A stretch of 64,000 bases of DNA, from positions 13,693,903-13,757,902 of the forward strand of contig CM036243.1 of NCBI GenBank assembly GCA_020698575.1, written 5' to 3'. This document shows positions 36,362 through 49,486 of this stretch, in pieces. Position 1 is the stretch's first letter. Each line of letters begins with the position of its first letter. The notes below the pieces were generated by a model. The model was given only the letters and a program-made list of their open reading frames with translations. It ran no database searches and had not been told where the DNA came from. The DNA comes from Bostrychus sinensis. Its lineage: Eukaryota; Chordata; Actinopteri; Gobiiformes; Eleotridae. The position numbers and the translations under genes were made by a program.

Positions 36362-39300
36362 CTACACAAACTGTCTGTAAGGACCGGTGACCTTGGTGAA
36401 GGCGTAAGGAGACGTACTGACATAGGTATTGGTTGTGCTGGACAAAGATCCTTCCAGTAGTGACTGGATGAAGCGCTTATAAGGAGGCTCCCCAGTTTCC
36501 ATCGTCTCCGAATGCTCGCGCTTCACTCCCTTTTTGCTGCTCTTGGTGGGTGTCCCCTCACCTCCATTCCTCTCGGCTTCTTCCTCCTTCTCTCGAGCCT
36601 TCTCAGCCATTTTTGCCTCCCATAAAGCCAAACCATGCTTCGCCTCATTCAGGTTTTTGTGCTGGTAGAAGACCAAGGAGATGCGCGTTGGATGGTTGCG
36701 GTCTGGGTTCTTCAGGGGTGTTGTAGCATGAAGCTCACGTTTTGCGCACTCAATAAGCACAGAGCCGTGGCTAGGTGCGACTGCTACACCTCCAATATCA
36801 GGGTCTAAGAAGTTGTGTTCATTGTCTGACCACATTTCAGGTTTTTGGGGCGTTGTTGGTGTCTGCGGTGTTCCAGGCTCTTGCTTTATCACTGGCCCCA
36901 TAGCATTCCCATTTTGCAGAGCTGACTGTGTTGCCAGAATTGGACATTCTCCACTTAACTGAGCAGATAGCATCTGTGGGGCCGGACTAGCCATTTCGGG
37001 TTTGACTTGGCTGTGCAAAAGATCTTGGCCTGGCGGTAAGATTTGTGGGCTAGGAGCGAGGTATGGATTTGGGTATCCACCAAACTGATTGCCAAGACCT
37101 GCATGGGCTGGAGGTGCTCTTGAGTGAGGATCCATATATTGAGGGTTGGTAGTTCCATTGGGACCATAAGTAGGATAAGGAGGTCTCATTGGATGAACTT
37201 GTCTCATGCCACAAGCATTGTACCCGTTGACAGGTAAGCCTGATTCTCCATACCTTGGTGGGTAGTTATAGCGCTGAGGAACTCCATACTGCTGCTCTAA
37301 AGGTGATGGTCTTTGTTGCTGATACATGTCCAAATGTATGGGGTTTGAACCATAGAAGGGATGGTAGTTATCAACAGGCATACCGCCATTGCATTGATAA
37401 CCTGGGTAAGGACGAGTGGATCCATTAACATAAGAGCTTTGTAAATGGAGAGGTGAAGGGTAAGGGCTAGCTGGTGTTGCTGGCTGAGGAGTGTACATGT
37501 TGCCTGGCTTGGAAGTGCTTGGAAAAGATCCTGGATGATTAGGATATCTTGGGAAGTTGGCTGCATTTGGGGACCCAGGATAAGGAGGAGGAATAGCCCG
37601 GGGCTGCTGCTGTTGATGTTGTTGATGGCCAGGATGTCCAGTCCCAGGATGGTGTCTTGGCTGACATTGCTGTAGACGTGCACCCATTACTCCTTGAATA
37701 GGTCCTAAGAACCAAAGAAAAAGTTACAGCTTGAACAAACACAAATTATTATTTATAAAAATATGTCATACCTGTGTTTTGAGCAGTATTCTCACAAGTC
37801 TCAATTTTAGTCTTGATGTGGAGAGCTTTTTCAGCATTATCAGCAGCTTTTTCCAGCATGGCATTCCTGTTGGCAGCTGCCTTCTTAGCTTCTAGCTTCT
37901 TCTGTCGGCAAGACTTGGCTGGCTCTGCCAGCATCCGCACCTGACGGCGGAAGGCACTGAGGACTTGGATGGCTCCAGACTTGACCTTCTCCTGCTGACC
38001 TTCTTCACTGCCAAATTCATCTGTACTGGAAGGCTTGTAAAGAGGCAGAACATGGAGCTGCTCATCTTCTGGAATTTTTCCAATCTCTCGGTTGTCCTCT
38101 CTGGTTAATGTGCATACCTAAAAACCATGAAAGAGAAAAAAAATGTAATGGTCAATATTCAAAGGATTTTTATACATTAAATATATATTTCCTAGAGTAA
38201 ACTTACCACAGTGCTGCCACCCTGCATATTGTGGAGGTCTCTGTGAGCATGAGCACAAAAGTCCATACAAGCAGTGACTCCAGAGAAGGGCCGGCCATCT
38301 TTAAGTCCAAGGCGACAATCTGTAGCTCTGTGTTCATGTTCAACCTGTTCAGGTGTTAAGAACAATAGATAATATTCTTTAATTTATGTGTATAACAATT
38401 TAAGCAATCAGTATGTCTTTGTCTTCCTCAAACACTATTGTGTTTGTGTAGTTAATCACACAGATAAATAAATACAAAATAGAGCAATGATGAAATGAAG
38501 CAATACAAGAAAAGATCTAATTAAAATTATATATGTTTCTGGTATTTCTATTGTATTTTTGTAAATTAACACGTTAAGTTATGTTGGGACAGCAAATGGA
38601 CAGTAGGGGGCAGAAACGTGCCATTGTATCAACTGCTTAGTCTGAAGAAGAAAATGAGTGCTATTTTGATTATTATTGTGCATAATTGGCCAGAATGCTG
38701 TCTGGAGCAAGAAGATGACAACCATCTGAAAAATCGAGTTTGTTCTAGATTGTAAGAATTTTTTTTTTTTTTTCTAGTAATGAATACTGTAAACAGCAAA
38801 ATGTCCATGTGCTAACAACTGACACTATGCCTAATAGTTATTTTGGCATATTTATAAAAGAACACTTGTAATTTAACTTTTTATTAAGGTTTCATTTCAT
38901 CTTATGACTTACCTGATTACTATAAGCTTCAGGTGCCATAGTTTTATACAATGGGGCCAGTAAAGTTGCCAAATGTTGAAAGTTATTCTCTATCCTTTCT
39001 TCCTGTAAAATAATATTTTGTGTGACATTAGAATTCTACCATAGTTTGCACATCATGTCTTTATTAATATGTTTATTGTATAATATACCTCTCTAACGTC
39101 ATCTCCAAGTAGTTTGAATTTTCTTGGGATTTTGCTGCGAGCAAACTTGCAGCCATTGTAGTACATGCTCCAGGAGCAGCCAAAGGAGAAGGAGGCCCCA
39201 CTGGCTTCAGGGTCAAAGCCTTGGCATGCACAAGTTCTCCTGGAATTAGATGGCAAAATGTTATAAGCACCACTGACTGATGTAGGTATGCATTAGGTGA

Positions 39301-42300
39301 GTTAATTTTAGTTTAGGCTGCAAATTAGCCATTTGACAACAAATCATGTAATATTACTTACTCTTCATTAAGAGCACAGCGTCTTTGAGTATGAGCTCCA
39401 TATTTGGTCAGTGTTTGACTTAGTTCATTGTAGAGTCGGTCAGCCAGACTTTGGGATATACCATCCCAGACCAGCATTACTACTATAATGCAGGCTGACT
39501 CGCAGCTATGACCGTTGCGCTCACGCACCAACACTAATACCTTTTCTTCAACACTGGATCTCCGGATCACCTGTGGATAAATGTATTATTTAATATTTAG
39601 AGAAAACATTTACCTAGAAGGTAATATTGTGAAATGTTCGATTACTTACCCATTTAGCTATTGGACAACCCTGTGTACTTTTTCCTTCTTTGCCGGTATA
39701 TATGACCTTTTCAATTCTGATGGCATGACCTGTTAGACCAGACCTTCAAAAAAGAATCTTGCATTAGTTAACTTAAGTTGGACACAGTGCATGTAAAGTC
39801 AGCATCCTAAATTACATAATTTTCCTAATTGTGATTTACCTTTTCTCCACCAGCTCTCTTATTCCTTGGACACTAGGTGCTGAACCCAGGTGAGTGTAGT
39901 ATGGACCTTCATCCTTCTCACTGATTTGTTCTAAATGTCATCAAAGGAAGAGACAGATATGTTTAGACTTAGTAATAATATAATATTAACTAGCCCACTT
40001 CTGATCTTGCATTTAAATCTGAGTAAGTGGTTTCTGAGATATTGGGTTTGAGGACACAGTTGAAGGTGACTTAACTTGCATATAGCTGAATATATTTCAA
40101 TCTCAGTGGAGATGTGAATGGTCAACAACTCTTTTTCAATATGATAAAGGTTTTGTGCATAAACACCTATTACTCATGAAGCTGGTGTAGTTTGGCACAG
40201 AAGCTGAATTGAAATGCAAGTTCTGAAGAGGGCCCAAATGTCAACAGAAAAAATACTCACCTACACAGTGGCAGGAAGCAATGTCATACTGGGTTTTAAG
40301 TGGTGTGTCAAGTAGATTTTTGATGGGCGTATCTAGTAGCTTCATAGGAGAGTCCAGAAAGCTCTGTAAAAGATGTTCTTTTTTGGGAGTTGAATCAGGA
40401 GGCCGCTTTAGAGCTACTGATGCGGAGGTTGACAAAGGTGTTTCCTCCCCTTTCAGGTCAGTTTTTGTGGATAAGATTGTGACAGGTCCTGAAGATTCAA
40501 CCTTGATTTTATTTGAATTGATGACAATGGACTTCTTCTCAAACACAGGTGAAAGCTGGTACTGCTTCAGACTTTGCTCCATAGAGGCCAGTATACTGCC
40601 ATGTCTCTTGCTTTGATCACACAAGAACTCTTGAGGCTCTTGCTTGACTTGTGTCTCTCTCCTTATCATCATCATCTGCTGCTGATGCTGGCTATGACCA
40701 GGGAAATCAAATTTTTGATCATGTTCTACCTTTACGTTTTTAATGCCATATTTCAAATCACAGGGGCTCTGAGGGGAGTTGTGTCGCTCCTGCTTTTGTA
40801 AGAGATGCATTCGCAGTGCTGCGTGCCTGTGAACGTCTCCAGGTGCCAGAGGTAGTTGAGAGCATGGTGCCCTCTGCTGCTGTTCACTTTTAGGTTGTAC
40901 CTGTTGATGTAATACATCATGTGGTAAATGAGGTTGGTTAAGTGCAGAGGGCTGGGAAAAGTCAGCTTGGTTGGGTGGTTGGCAGTGGTTGTTAGGCCGC
41001 TGTGGTTGAAATTGTTTGAGGTTAGTGCTGTCTGAGTTGGGAGAACATAGATTGTGTTGTTGAAGTTGTTTTAGTTCACCAGCAGTATTGAAATTGTGTT
41101 GGCTAGGTGGAAGTTGATGACCTGGTTGTGGCTGACTATGAGGTCTGTAGATAGGAGACTTTAGCTGCTGTCCATCATACTGTGGAGGTTGTGAAAGTGG
41201 GCGCTGAGGATGAGAGTGCTGTTGTTGCTGTAAGTGCTCTGACTGCATGTTGCCCTGGTAGCTGCCGTCTGCCATCTGATTTTGGGAAAGAAGGTTCTGA
41301 TCTGGAATGGGTGTTTTAGACTGTGACTGCTGCCATTCCATGGCACTGTTATGCTGGGATGAAGTACAGTGTGCTTGTGCTGGGAGAGAGTCCTGCTGTT
41401 GTGGTAGCAGAGTGTTTGACCCCTGACTGCTTTCTATGAAAGCACTTTGAGCTTGCACTCTTTGCACTGGTTTTTGAACTTGGGGGCTGGTTGTCCTCTG
41501 CTGTGACTTAGCAGCATAGTTCCTCCACATACTATGCTCTTGTGAATGGGGTGGGAGGGCATTTACTTGCTGTTGTTGCAAAGACTTTGGCTCCATCCAG
41601 CTATGTAGTTGGGGATTAGACATAGTTGCTGCTAGCTGAGGTGTGTTCCCAATCCCATTGATTAACCCACCATGACTTGGCTGCTGTATTGCCACACTGT
41701 CAGTTGCACTATTGCCTATGTTTTTTTGATATCTCTGTGACTGAACTCCATACTGTTGAGTATTGTGATTGATAAAAGTATTCTGGTTAAACTCCTGATT
41801 GGCTTTGGTAAATACACCCTGATGGTTTGCCTTTTCAGGATAGTTTTCTGGGCCATTTTGATGATTCTTAATAGTATTGGCAGTATTTGTAGACAGTACC
41901 ATCCCTGGCATCTGGCCCTGAGAGTGCTCCTGGCCGGAGTAAGATGGAGGTTGGTGCTGTCTTTGTTGCTGCTGGTGGTGGTCTTCTCCATAACTATTCG
42001 AGTATCCATTCATTACATAGCCAACAGGCATCTGAGCTAAATTGGGCAGCCCTGAGGTTAATGAACTGCTTTGAGCACCTTCACTTGTAAGCTTATTTGC
42101 CACTGAACCATTGATGGCATTGAGCTGTGACCTGGTTGTTTGTGGTGCAATTGACACTTGCTCAGGAAAATACTGAGACAAAGTTTTCTCTAAAAGATCA
42201 CCTGGAGTGCTTTCAATGGTAGAAGGGGGTGATGCAGCACCATTCATAATCATTTGTTTATCCCTTGCTAGATCAAATACATCTCCATTAGCTACATTAA

Positions 42301-42766
42301 AGTTTCTTTTGTCCACATTCATTTGTGTCTGTGGGACATTGCACTGAAATTCTGCTGCCTTACTAAAGTCTGGAAAGCCATCCTCTAAACTTGAATTCAT
42401 GACATCATTTCTCTTAATGGCATAATCTGCTTTGAGTTTTTTAGACTGGTGGACCAGAAAGGGCTGGTCTGACAGCACATGCTTCATCTCCCCATTCATC
42501 ATCTCTCCATTCATTGCATGGGATGCCGGATCAAACGATCCTGGTGCTGAAGCAGGACTGGAGCAATTCTCTCTATGCCTCTTCATGAAGTTGGCACCTG
42601 TGCTGGGTGTGTAATGGTTCCAGTTTGTATCCTCACTGATATGCAGAGAATTGCTCTCTGAAGACTGGCTTCCATTCTGGAGTTTATGAGGGATGTTCGG
42701 AGAGGTACCAAACTGTGCTAATCTCAGTGTTTCTTCCGCCTCATGTCTGGCCTGTTCTGTTTCCAT
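36362..42766 (-). CDS. tet2: tet2, methylcytosine dioxygenase TET2, complete coding region
   Basis: Nine coding exons on minus: 42766-40261, 39930-39840, 39743-39650, 39570-39362, 39239-39089, 39002-38913, 38344-38207, 38117-37772 and 37704-36362 (TAG). Phases agree: 4968 nt, 1655 aa (human 2002). The big first coding exon gives a Gln/Ser/Pro-rich N-terminus with conserved islands (LLEKTLSQYFPEQVSIA, KLLDTPIKNLLDTPLKTQYD). The Cys-rich domain spans about 836-1017. The double-stranded beta-helix dioxygenase follows, split by a low-complexity Pro/Gln-rich insert (about 1209-1495). Fe(II) ligands are H1081 and D1083 (HRD) and H1534 (RELH); R1549 and S1551 (PTRIS) match the 2-oxoglutarate site. 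There is no CXXC zinc finger, as expected for TET2. It oxidises 5-methylcytosine stepwise to 5hmC, 5fC and 5caC in the nucleus. Confidence 0.97.
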
Positions 42767-42810
42767 CTGGCCTGCTTACAGTCCATTCACACGCCTGTCC
42801 TCTGTCCGCC
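42767..42810 (-). other. tet2: tet2 5' UTR segment of first coding exon
   Basis: Upstream of the ATG the minus strand has an acceptor, TTATGCAG, followed by GGCGGACAGAGGACAGG, so the exon starts at 42810 with 44 nt of 5' UTR. At least one non-coding exon must therefore lie further right. I could not place it with certainty. Confidence 0.7.
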
Positions 42811-44069
42811 CTGCATAACAGAAAGAACTTTGTATTAGTCATGTGCTCAAATAAAAAATAAGCTAGTTAGTAGCTTACATAGCTATTCTTTATTATTAAT
42901 TATTTAAAAAATAAGACAGAGTAACGTAGAAGTAAGGTAAATGACCCAGATGGCACCTTGAGGGAGGGCTGTCTGTCAGCTGTTTAACAGTCATCCTCAA
43001 CACATTGTGACCTTGAATGTGCAAATGTATTTTTGTGTCAAATTTGTAGACATTGGACCATACTGTTTTCATTTTCTGTTGTTTTACTTGGATACAATTA
43101 CACACTTACATTACACATTACTCATTAACAAGTGATTTCCATATAATAGTAATCACATTAAACCAAATTGTTGTATCTCTGCTTTTGCTTCTTTTTTTTA
43201 GGTGAATGCAATGAATTCCATTGCTTTAGCAGAACATTGATTTCTGTCCAGCTCTCTCTATTGTTAATGCATGTCACATCCACAGCATCTGCAAAACAAT
43301 CGCAGTGCACAGCAAAGAGCTGCAGTCTAATCCATCATAATTATGAGCAGCTCTCTTGCAGATACATGAGGTATGGGCATCCAGTGAGCACCAAAAAGGG
43401 GCAATATTCAGCCCTGAATGAACAGGGGCCGATGGTATTATGGCTTAGGGTAGATCATACAAAATATCTTAACTATCCATCAGTAAAATATTTTCATAAT
43501 GTATGTCCATAATGTCCAACAAAGTCTACTTCAGCTATAATTTAATTTAATTAAAAGTTAATTGATGGATAATATTTTCAATCTTTATAGCATAGTAAGT
43601 AAACAAAGGTGTATAGCCTTTCTATGTACATATAGGGTTAACTAGACAAACTAGACAACTCTGTATCTAATCAAAAGAATTGAGAAATGACTTCGGAGCT
43701 TTTGAACATGGCTTCAGGTTACAATTTGAGTTCTATGGTCAAGTTCAGAAATAATATGCCAGACAACCTTTGAAAATATAATTGGATCCAGACTTCGATT
43801 AGCACACAAGTTTTGCTGTTAATGTAAACCAAGTCCAGGCTGACTAAATGACTAATGTGCGGAGGGAATGGGAGGAAAAGATTGCCTGATATGTGTGCTC
43901 CATCACAGGGTCTCATCATATCACATTTGGAAGCTATTAAAGTGCTTATGACTTTGGTAGAAGAGCTGTCATTTTTTTTTAAATACACGTTCAAGACTGA
44001 TCTTGTTTGAAATATTTGGGTTTGCAGTACAGGCAAAGTTGAGTATATTGTGCTGTGTTCATGTCTACA

Positions 44070-44500
44070 CAGATGCAGAGGTGAAAGAAGTACTCCAAAC
44101 TTGTATTTACCTAAAAGTACTGTTACTTCAAAAGATTATCACTCAAGTGGAAGTAAAGGTTCTCAGCAAATTTATTAACTTAAGTAAAACTAAGTTTACT
44201 TGAATAAACAGTATTGTTACTTCCCAGTACTTAATACTGGTACTACTACAACTGCTACTACTACTAGTAGTAGTGGTAGTGGTACTAGCAATTGCAGTTG
44301 TGCCACTAATATTACAATTACAACAACTACTACTACTACTACCGCTTTTACTACTGCTATTATTACCTACTTTGCCATTGAGGTCAAAAAATACTGTTAC
44401 TCATTTCAAGAATCTAAAAAAGTAAGAAAGTAAAAGTATGCTTTTGAAAATTTACCCAGACAGTATAGTAAATCATAAAGAAACATGAACATTTTTGTGC
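44070..44500. repeat. Interspersed repeat copy A with trinucleotide microsatellite
   Basis: Starts GCAGAGGTGAAAGAAGTACT and carries AAAAGTACTGTTACTTCAAA and CTCAAGTGGAAGTAAAGGTT motifs of a high-copy fish repeat. An ACT/AGT/ACA trinucleotide run occupies about 44230-44370 and generates spurious Thr/Ser-rich frames. Related to the copy at 51.9 kb. Confidence 0.6.
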
Positions 44501-46127
44501 ATCTCATATTCAACACGTGCCAACTCTTCTGGTAAAGTTCTGTTGCAGGTACCCAATCAAACTTGTGGACCTTGCTGATGTACTCAGGAGGAGTCTATCC
44601 CTGTTCTACCCTGGCCTAATAAACGCCTCTCTATGTCAATCACCCTGCAGGACATTAGCAGCCCTCCAGACCCCTGAAGTGAAAGCCCGAAATCTGCCAC
44701 TAACGAGCCAGGCACTGTCTGGGAAGATCCTCTCATCACACCACTGAGCAGCCAGCTGCCGTTAGCAGGTGGAACAGGAGACATCACAGCAAAAACAAAA
44801 GACAAACTCAGGTTGGTGGAAAGGACAGAGAGACTGGCTTTTGTTTGTTAGGAAAGTGGGTTTTTGATTTTTAATTGGGGACCACCATTTGATAAAGTAT
44901 CCTGACCTGACAGGAAAACCTATTTATAACTATGAATAAGAAGATCATGCATAATAGACACTACACAGACTCTGTGTCAAACTATAAACAACATGCACAT
45001 TTAGGCAATAGAAGTTAACCATACTACAATACTATATAGACTAAAGTGTGTTAGCTACCAAAAATCTTATGGGAAGCATAAAGATTAGTTTGGCAAATGG
45101 CAACTAGTACACTATGTGTCATTGAATAGGACAGGAACATTATAATTCAGCTCTAGATTTATATAGACTACACCAGCTAAAGCCTGTATGCTACAAGACT
45201 CTGAATGGTTCCGACTGTATAATGCTCTATATTTCATATCTCTTCTGGATATTTTGAACTCAAACATTCATAAATAAACAGAGTTGTCTAAATTATGCAT
45301 GGTATTTTCGAGCTGACAATATATCCTCCAATTTATGACTTTTCCCTTGGGCAAAATGTAAATAAACAATACAAAACAAATCTCTAGATTTTGGTAATGG
45401 TGCCACAAAATTTGAATTTGGTCATACTGCAATGTGATTTACGGCTTTTGGCAAATATATTGGCATGCACATTTTGATAGAATACCACACCAAAGTTTAA
45501 GCAGTCCTTTGAGACATAGTTTAATTTAACAGTAAAAAGCAGCATTTGTTTTTCCCAATATTAGAATTTTAACCATATCTGAAGTATTTTGAATTAGTTT
45601 GTAGTTAAAGTTATTTAGGTCAAACTGTAAAACATGTAAAACTATTACTAGTTCCAACTCTCTGATTGAGTCCTGCAACAAGTGGCAGAACTAATCTCCT
45701 TCTTGCTGCTGTCAGACTCAGACAGATGTAAAGTGCCACAGCGGGACATATTCCACAATCAGCACTGTAATCACAAGTGACACTGGCGTCTTTATCATTA
45801 TGTCAAAGTAATTCAAATTGAAATGTCTTATTTTGACAAATGAGTTCAGGGAAAGCCACGATGGGCTTCAAAACATGCACAGTGCACTCTGACATATGGC
45901 ATTTTGTCCTTCCTTTGTTCAGACAATTTAATTTATATACTGTATAGTGATTTATGTCTTGAGTTGTGCCTAATTGGATAACTTTGGCATTGCTTAATTA
46001 TGTTTATATGCATGTTTTGTATTGCATTACTAACAGCAACTTAACACGTCTTATAAAATTTGGAACATACAGATTTGGATGAAAATGCAAGGCATTCATG
46101 TCTGAGAAATACAATTTTTACAGTGTT

Positions 46128-46320
46128 TATTACTTCCACCAAAGAGGTTATGTTTTCACTAGCATTGGTTTGTTAGTCAGGTAGCAAGATCATTTCTAAA
46201 GCAGTGGTTGGATTCTTATGGAATTTTCAGGAAAGAAATTGCTCATATTTGGTGTTGATACAGAACATCCGGATCTAGGATTTTTTAAGGAATTTGTATC
46301 ATGTAAGGTAGGGGCAAAGA
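46128..46320. repeat. Possible interspersed repeat relic
   Basis: Reads ATTACTTCCACCAAAGAGGTTATGTTTTC (in part), then a degenerate GGTTGGATTCTTATGGAATTTTCAGG and GATACAGAACATCCGGATCTAGG. This order of phrases recalls a widespread animal repeat starting ACTTCCGCCAAGGAGGTTATG. The open frame at 46218-46442 lies in it and is probably not a gene. Confidence 0.4.
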
Positions 46321-48924
46321 TAAGTTTCATCAGTTTTAGTGATTTATTACATAATGAGATAAAATGTTGCCTAATGGATAAAGAATTTACGCCAGAACTG
46401 GAAGATTATTCTTTTGAGTACTATATTACAATTGTGAGATAAAGGTAATACTTAGCTGTAGGTCTGATGTGAACAGTTTAAGATAGCAAAAAAGATTTAA
46501 ATGATATTGAATCAAATGCTATTTTGTGACAGTAAAGTGAATAATATGCTGATAAAAGGAGAATGAACAAATGAGGAAAATAGTAGTGCACTTTTCTTGA
46601 CAAAGTATTATCTCATAATTTAACTGGCACTTGGTCTAATAACACTGGAGTGAATGAAATGGATTTTACCAGCCAAACGCATCTACTCTTTTGTTTTGTC
46701 TAGCCCTTGAGTCCAGCTTGTAAATTAGTTACTAAGTCAAGAGGTGAACAGTGGTTAAGCAGCTTTTAAGAGCACCCACTCCATTCCATACAGGCCATTC
46801 CAGGCTTTACAACTCGCGGAGACAAGCTGCTTGTCATAGTTGGATACACCCACACTGGTAACATAAAAAAATCTTTGCTAAACCAGAACAAAGCCAGAGA
46901 TCCCAGCTGAGTGTGTGCGCTCTCTGCATACAAATATATAAACATGTGTCGGTAATGTTCCACTTGGAGGTGAAATATTACCCATTCAATGTTACCAACA
47001 GGAAGGGCTATATTTTGCTCCGGAAGTAGAGCACTAAACTAAACCAGAAGCAGCGTTTGAGAGGCTTTAGTGTGTGCGCCTGCTAGACATTAAAACCCTT
47101 TGATCTGTGTTGCAGCTTATGACTGGCACAGCTCTACTCTTTGAGGTTATAGTACAATTCTTAATAAACTTTGGCTTTCCCTCCAGAATCTGTCTTTGTT
47201 TCTAGTTGCTTTTGTTTGTCTTATCCACTCCCTGTAATTACACTGGTTCCTCAGTGTGCAATTTATCCACTTCCTCTGAACCTGGCTGCTAAATGCTGCT
47301 GTTGTAGAAGTCTGCACTGGCCAAGACTGTAGTTGTAAGCCTTTATAGCTACTTATTTTTTGGTATTTATAGACACTTTAGTTGCTTTAGTGCTCTGAGG
47401 CTTGACAGCAATATTGGATTGAACATACATGTGCCATAATTTTTAATGGTACTGTTGGTGGGTTGTTGTTTTTTTCTTTTTTTTTTCTTTGTTTTTTTTT
47501 TGTTTTGTTTTGTTTTTTGTTTGTTTTTGGCAGTATATTCATTTTTGTGCGCTAGTTTGATGCTGTTTTGTTAAATGTGAAATACAAGTGGCCATAGTAG
47601 ACAGGGTTTATTTAGCGTGACTTGGCAGCCACATGCAACATTCACCACCAATGACAGCTGCTGGGAGACCGGCTTTAGGTTCAGACCTATTCAGCCAACA
47701 GCCTTGTAAATCACACTCCCATTCGCCAAGCCACTCCACTGCTGCTCGGAATAGTCTCCAGAATACAAAACATCATCTCAAGTGAACATTTCCTTTCTAT
47801 TTTCAGTTTATTCCCAGCTTCCTGTTTAAAAGACAAGAGGCTGAAGCATGCAGCCACTCCAGAGATTGTACATTTTTAGAACATAATTCACAATCTATAC
47901 TTCATTCCCAAGTTATAAAGTCTAATAGTACAAAATATCATACAGACCTAGTTCAGACTTTACTTAGCAGCAGGGGACGAAACCTCATCCCTAGCAACTC
48001 CAGAAAGGAGGTCAGATGACTAGCATTCTACACCGCTCAAATTGCTGCTGTAAATATGAAGCCGAACCTGCTGCTACACAAACCCCATGACCCCGACCTA
48101 TGTTTTCACAACTGCATTCCAGTCAACACTGTAAGCAACATGTAGACTTTGGAAGAATGGAGCTCCAAGGAGTAGGCATATAAATAAATAAAGAGTCTAT
48201 TGAAAATTATTGTTGTTGTAAATGTGTGGCTGTAGTTTAAAATGTCACAGGTGTGTCGAGCTAATGAAGCCTAATTTTCATTTTTTTGTCAAATAGCTTC
48301 AATATCACAATATCCATATTTTAATAATGTGCTGGATGGACAGTGATATAATGGTTTACCTTATATTACATTCAGCACTCTTTAAATGTCAGAACGGTTG
48401 TCCAATCAAAGATCTAAATTAAAGTGTGTAGTTAGAAACGAGCAAAATTAGTAAATCTAGTCTGGATATATATTTCTTGGTGTACTGTATAATGTAATTT
48501 ACTATGCCAATGGAATATTTCAACATAGCAATTGCATATTTTCCTATCATGCAACTCCTCTCCTGAGTTTCAGGAGTTGAAAACTACCAGATACAACATA
48601 ATTCCTCCTCTCCAGCTGTACATCTAGCTGAATACATTCTTTACCAGCAGCGTGTTAGTGGTAAAAAATACAGCTGCAAAATAGCAATAAATTATCTGGT
48701 TGTTCTCATACTTTAAAAGCTACCTTTAAATTCCCACTGGGCCACTGAAAATTAACACAGAATTACTTAAACATATATTTATTTGTTTGGTCCATATATG
48801 ATATTTGCAGTTAATGAAAAAATGCCTAAATTCTGTCCTCAGACTAGCAAGACCCAATCACTTTTTCTTAGTCAGGTTAGACAAACCTCATCATTTATCT
48901 GGGCTTTGGACTGGCACATATTGT

Positions 48925-49020
48925 TGCTGGAGTCTTTGCCTCCACAACAGAGATTTGAACCTCTGACCTTCTGAAACAAAGGCACAGTAACTAACCACTT
49001 CAGTAACTACAGTATCCAAG
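48925..49020 (-). mobile_element. tRNA-derived SINE head (relic)
   Basis: On the minus strand, an A-box-like AAGTGGTTAGTTACTGTG is followed about 30 bases later by a B-box, AGGTTCAAATCTCTG, the internal RNA polymerase III promoter of tRNA-derived SINEs. No full cloverleaf or anticodon arm is apparent, so it is not a tRNA gene. Confidence 0.45.
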
Positions 49021-49486
49021 AGCCACACTAGCACTAATAGTTTTCATTTTATACACCTGTTTAGCTTCTTCTCTATTTTCATTACTAGCCATGCATAACA
49101 GAAAAATTGTGAGATTGTGTTTTTCTAAACTGAGGCTGTGGTGCCATTTACCTACTGTGGATAATAAGTTACCTGTCACTAAATATCTCAAAGACTCATT
49201 TTAACAAAACACTGCACTGTCTGTTTTAAGGCAGTGGGCTGAATAGGTCAAACACATTAAATGATAAAAGAAAAGCTAAGTCACAGTAGCGAGTGCTTCT
49301 GCTGATGTCAAGTGCTCTCCAGTCCAGGCCTAGCATAAGAAGAGTCCGGACATTTAACCATACAGTGCATCTTTATATCACATGCTTGCACAGTGCTTAC
49401 AATGGACCTCACAAGGCTGCTTGCTCTCTGTTGCTCTAAACATATGACATTCTCCAAACAAAAACCCCTTGTGTCTGCTAGCTAAG

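Noticed and set aside
44200..44433. Thr/Ser-rich 77-aa open frame
   Set aside because: Translation of a trinucleotide microsatellite inside a repeat.
46218..46442. 74-aa open frame with a plausible look (MEFSGKKLLIFGVDTEHPDL)
   Set aside because: It overlaps a repeat-like stretch, and there is no promoter, splice or homology support.
48925..49020. tRNA gene from A-box and B-box motifs
   Set aside because: No acceptor stem or anticodon arm can be folded from the sequence; a SINE head fits better.
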